A DNA stretch of 64,000 nt from Chiridota heheva (Eukaryota; Echinodermata; Holothuroidea; Apodida; Chiridotidae): positions 102,501-166,500 of the forward strand of contig JAIGNY010004479.1 of the NCBI GenBank assembly GCA_020152595.1. Direction: 5' to 3'. Of the stretch, positions 60,816-64,000 are shown piece by piece. Below the pieces are notes generated by a model. That model was not told the DNA's origin, did not search any database, and worked only from the letters and a program-made list of their open reading frames with translations. The translations under genes and the position numbers were made by a program. Numbering within the stretch: the first letter of the stretch is position 1; the number at the start of each line of letters is the position of its first letter.

Positions 60816-62309
60816 ATAAGAAGTCTCATCCTAGCTATTACAGTCCCTGATTGAGCAAACTATGTATGAAAGTGTCAGTTCAAATAATAACTTATATGCA
60901 AATGTGTTGTTGAATGAGAAAAAAAGTGGAGTCAAAAAATTATGCCTGATATAGCCCTTGGTGAATACAACATGCTAAATATTATATCATATGTCCTACA
61001 TGGCCCCATCCATGTCCCACATGGCATCCCTTCCTATGTCCATATGCAATCACATAATGTCACACTCCCTGACTAAGCATACTAAATAAAAAAAAGTCTG
61101 GTCAGGTCATATACTGTAGAAACTTTATGCAAATGACCACAATAATAAAGGTGGAGTTTAGTAATCATGCCAGATACAATTGTTGGTGCTCAAATATTTT
61201 GAAGAATTTTAAGGATTTTAAATCTCAAGTGCTACAAGAGAGACTTGAGAATTTCTGAAGCATATTGGAAAATTATATCATTTTACAGTAATCTTCTAAG
61301 AAATTATCAGATGTTTTGTAGACTTTTTAAAGAAACTAGTCTTCAATCCTGTCTTAAGTATCTCTGAAAAACTTCAACATTTTATAAGGAAATTCTAGCC
61401 TTCACAAGGATATCTGAAGAAACTTTAACTTTCTTTGAGGAACTCTGAAAAAACTTTAACACTTTCTGAGGAATTTTCAAAAACTAACATTTCTGAGGAA
61501 ATCCAGGACAAATCTGTGACGGCCGGACGGACGTAATTGCCATTACATAGTTCGCAATATGCTTTGCATGCGAACCAAAAATCTGGCACAATTCTTTAAA
61601 TTTGAAAAGTACAGTACTGTTGATGTGATTTTGGGAAGTTCAAGACACTGTTGAAATCTTAATCTTAATTCTGATCCAAAATAATGGCAAAAAACAGAGG
61701 TCCCTTTATTTTCAAGACAATCAAATTTATATTTGTTTTGATCCCATAGCATTTAAATGACCCGTGACCTTATCTCTACTGCAGGGATGGTCACAAGAGA
61801 ACTGATACAGTCAATGTGTAACAGTCACTGATGATATAGCACAGAAAGTGTGGAATGTTGTTGAAGATATATCATTGGAGAGTCATGTTTATATTTAAAT
61901 CTTGAAACTGACGCTTCTAATTTTGAAAAAATTCTTACAAAACAAGCTGAATCCAACTACTTCTCAAAAGTTCCTATTCATTCTTAGGTATGAACTCTCT
62001 TGAAAAATAGTAGATACTTTTACCAAAGTTGGTGAAATTTCAGGTCTACTTATTAACCCTCACTCTACCAGCACTTTTTTGAAAATGCACTTGGGAGGCG
62101 GGGTGAAAGATAGGGCACTAAAAATGGTGATAATATCGCCACGTGGTAGAGTAAGGCTTAAAGAAATATGTCAATTTGTGATGTTACAATTAAAGACAAA
62201 AGAAATCCCTTGCCAGTCATGCAGTCAAGGTAAGTTGGGGGTCCAATTGAAACTTGATTTGATAATCAACCAGAACCAGAAGGTTTTGTGGTTCCAATGG
62301 TTTTCAGAC

Positions 62310-62660
62310 CCCTAGCTTTGCTGTTTCACAGATAAAGGCTCACTCTGCCCCTCCGTGGGCCTGCCCCGCCTCGCCCCCTGGGGTCCACCCTGCCTCTCAG
62401 CAGAAAAAAAATTGTTTTGTTATACATTTTATTTTTTTAAAGCCTAATATTTTACATGAATACAGAACAAAGAATGATAGCATAGTAAGCAAGTGTATTG
62501 TTTGGCTAACGACTGATCCTTATCAGTCAGAATAGTTTCTTTCTGAGGTATGATTATAGCTAAAATCCCAGAGCTTCTTCACCATGGGCTTAAACCTTAA
62601 GGGGCCCCTGGACTCCACACCGAAAAGATGCACCACTTCATGTGGGCATTAATGTGCCCT
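62310..62660 (-). repeat. GC-rich repeat debris
   Basis: Blocks such as GGGCCTGCCCCGCCTCGCCC and, inverted, GTGGAGTCCAGGGGCCCC resemble the GGATCCAGGGGCCCGC part of the element at 3550. Probably a fragment of the same or a related family. Confidence 0.4.
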
Positions 62661-62999
62661 CAATATGTATAGAACCCTGCCCCTTTTTAAATCAAGTTAG
62701 GGGTCTGTTTTTTCATCAGCTTATTGATTTGCAAAATTTGTATTAACTGTCATGTCAAGGCATATCATAAAATATTTGTTCCATGATATTCATTCACAAG
62801 CCACACCCACCATGCAGATCAATACAAATGTTGACAACATTAACATTTGTACAATGATTAACTACATCATCAAAGCAAGTATGATGCAAAATGATTGCTC
62901 ATTTATCCTATTTCAAGAATTTGTCAGTAAGCCCCGCCTACTCATTAGCATTCTTGACATCACTACCACAACATTGGAACATACGTACAGACCATGACC

Positions 63000-63205
63000 C
63001 ATCTGTGTACTACATATAACATAGCATATAGCTTTGCCCCCTCGACCCCTAGCGGGGCTGGACCCCTAGCTGGCCCCTCAACCCCACGCCGACAAGTTGA
63101 GCACTTTGCACTTTAAGTGACACCTCAACTATACCAATAAAAATCGTGTCTGCTCAATTCAATTCCCCCTTCTAATAAGAAAATCCTAACTATGCCACTG
63201 TCTGT
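63000..63205 (-). mobile_element. CAGTGGCGTAGCC-type interspersed repeat, copy 2
   Basis: Read on the minus strand it begins CAGTGGCATAGTTAGGATTT, then GGGGGAATTGAATTGAG, CAGACACGATTTTTATTGG, AAAGTGCAAAGTGCTCAACT and GGGTCGAGGGGGCAAAGC, the same block order as 3550-3790. It encodes no protein. Confidence 0.65.
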
Positions 63206-64000
63206 ACCTCCATTTCTTCACTCAGACCCCCAATACTCCACCCAAGGTTAGGCCATTGTCCCTTGACATAATATTTCAAAGGCAGCTTGCTGACACTAAC
63301 CCATACCCAATATAACATGAAAGTGGTTAAACCCCTACCCAAAGATAAAATGAAATTGAAAAGGGCATTCTGACCATTCAAACCATTATCCTAATCTTAG
63401 AAAGAAATACAAAGAATTTGCACTTATTTCCTCTTCCTGCACATCACAAAAAAAAAAAATTTGTTTCTCCTTTTGTTTTTAAATGTTTCTTTTTCAAACT
63501 TACACACTATTCTACTGAAAAAATATATTTCTAATTTTCAAACAACAAAAAAGTTTCAAATAAGTTGTACTCATTGTGTAAATTCCTCCTAAAAAATTCT
63601 GCATGAGACATTAACATAAACTTGAATTGAGAAAAATATCAGTACTCTCAAAGAGCTAAGGTACAGAAATAGCTGTTAAAAGTACTCATGGGGACAACAA
63701 TTTCTATAAATATATCAAGAGGATGAAAAGTTCAATCTTGATATAAACCCACATGATCGTTAATTCCATGAAATCCAACCAACCCACATAGATGAACTAC
63801 AGTATTATGTGATGTTACTATCACTCATCACAAACCCAAGGAGTGCATGGTTTATCTAGGCCAGTCACATGGTGCACCTTAAAAAGTACTTTTCCTAAAG
63901 AAGAACAGCGCAGAAGCAACATCACAGATTTTGCAAATGAGCACAGCAATTTTCATACTGCATATAATTAAAAAATAAAAAAATAAGGGTTCATGTTTGA

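Larger units (their letters stand above)
53991..64000 (-). other. 3' part of the upstream intron (continues past window)
   Basis: Only the acceptor TTTCAG at 53991 is seen. The intron contains the 18-bp array at 55560-58790, the array at 59940-60810, and repeat debris at 62310-63210. 54000-55550, 58800-59930, 60820-62300 and 63210-64000 show no gene; 61390-61505 has a short degenerate repeat (TCTGAAGAAACTTTAAC). Confidence 0.8.

Noticed and set aside
62860..62900. Minus-strand HHTCF as the missing first half of LIM1
   Set aside because: The following C-x2-C is absent and there is no suitable donor, so it is a chance match. The real exon is probably beyond 64000.

Overview
The window is animal (metazoan) nuclear DNA. 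It is AT-rich by eye, has large introns with GT-AG boundaries, carries decayed non-LTR retrotransposons and DNA-transposon remnants, and is packed with minisatellites. There is no operon structure, no prokaryote-style coding density and no organellar gene. The repeat types and intron structure suggest an invertebrate, perhaps a marine deuterostome. That taxonomic guess is inference and weak.

Only one host gene is supported. It lies on the minus strand and runs off the right edge of the window. Six exons (53990-53923, 51938-51876, 49575-49445, 39577-39526, 25836-25768 and 22898-22383) splice in frame with canonical sites into the C-terminal 298 residues of an Ajuba/LIMD1/WTIP-family LIM protein. 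They encode the second half of LIM1, all of LIM2, all of LIM3 and a tail of about 140 residues rich in Pro, Ser and Tyr. The tail contains a PPPY motif and ends in VTDL. The first half of LIM1 and the N-terminal region are not in the window; I searched the minus strand from 54000 to 64000 for the missing H-x2-C-F part and did not find it. Members of this family are cytoplasmic/nuclear adaptors at cell junctions that restrain the Hippo-pathway kinase LATS/Warts.

Layout. 1-6150: three LINE relics on the plus strand (L1/Tx1-like, CR1-like, RTE-like), the middle one cut by a CAGTGGCGTAGCC-type repeat. 6200-22380: mostly non-coding DNA downstream of the gene, with a 0.45-kb tandem duplication, a foldback element, a 24-bp and a 42-bp minisatellite, a long foldback at 16981-17232, a CR1 tail, and a minisatellite that reverses orientation at 19338. 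22383-53990: the gene body; its introns hold at least ten unrelated tandem arrays, a foldback element containing a CR1-like LINE, and a hAT-like element nested inside another, both with 8-bp target duplications. 53991-64000: the next upstream intron, with a 3.2-kb array of 18-bp units and another array at 59940-60810.

The longest open reading frames in the window (430, 447, 767 and 726 codons) are all tandem arrays whose period is a multiple of three. They are open in several frames on both strands and are not treated as genes.
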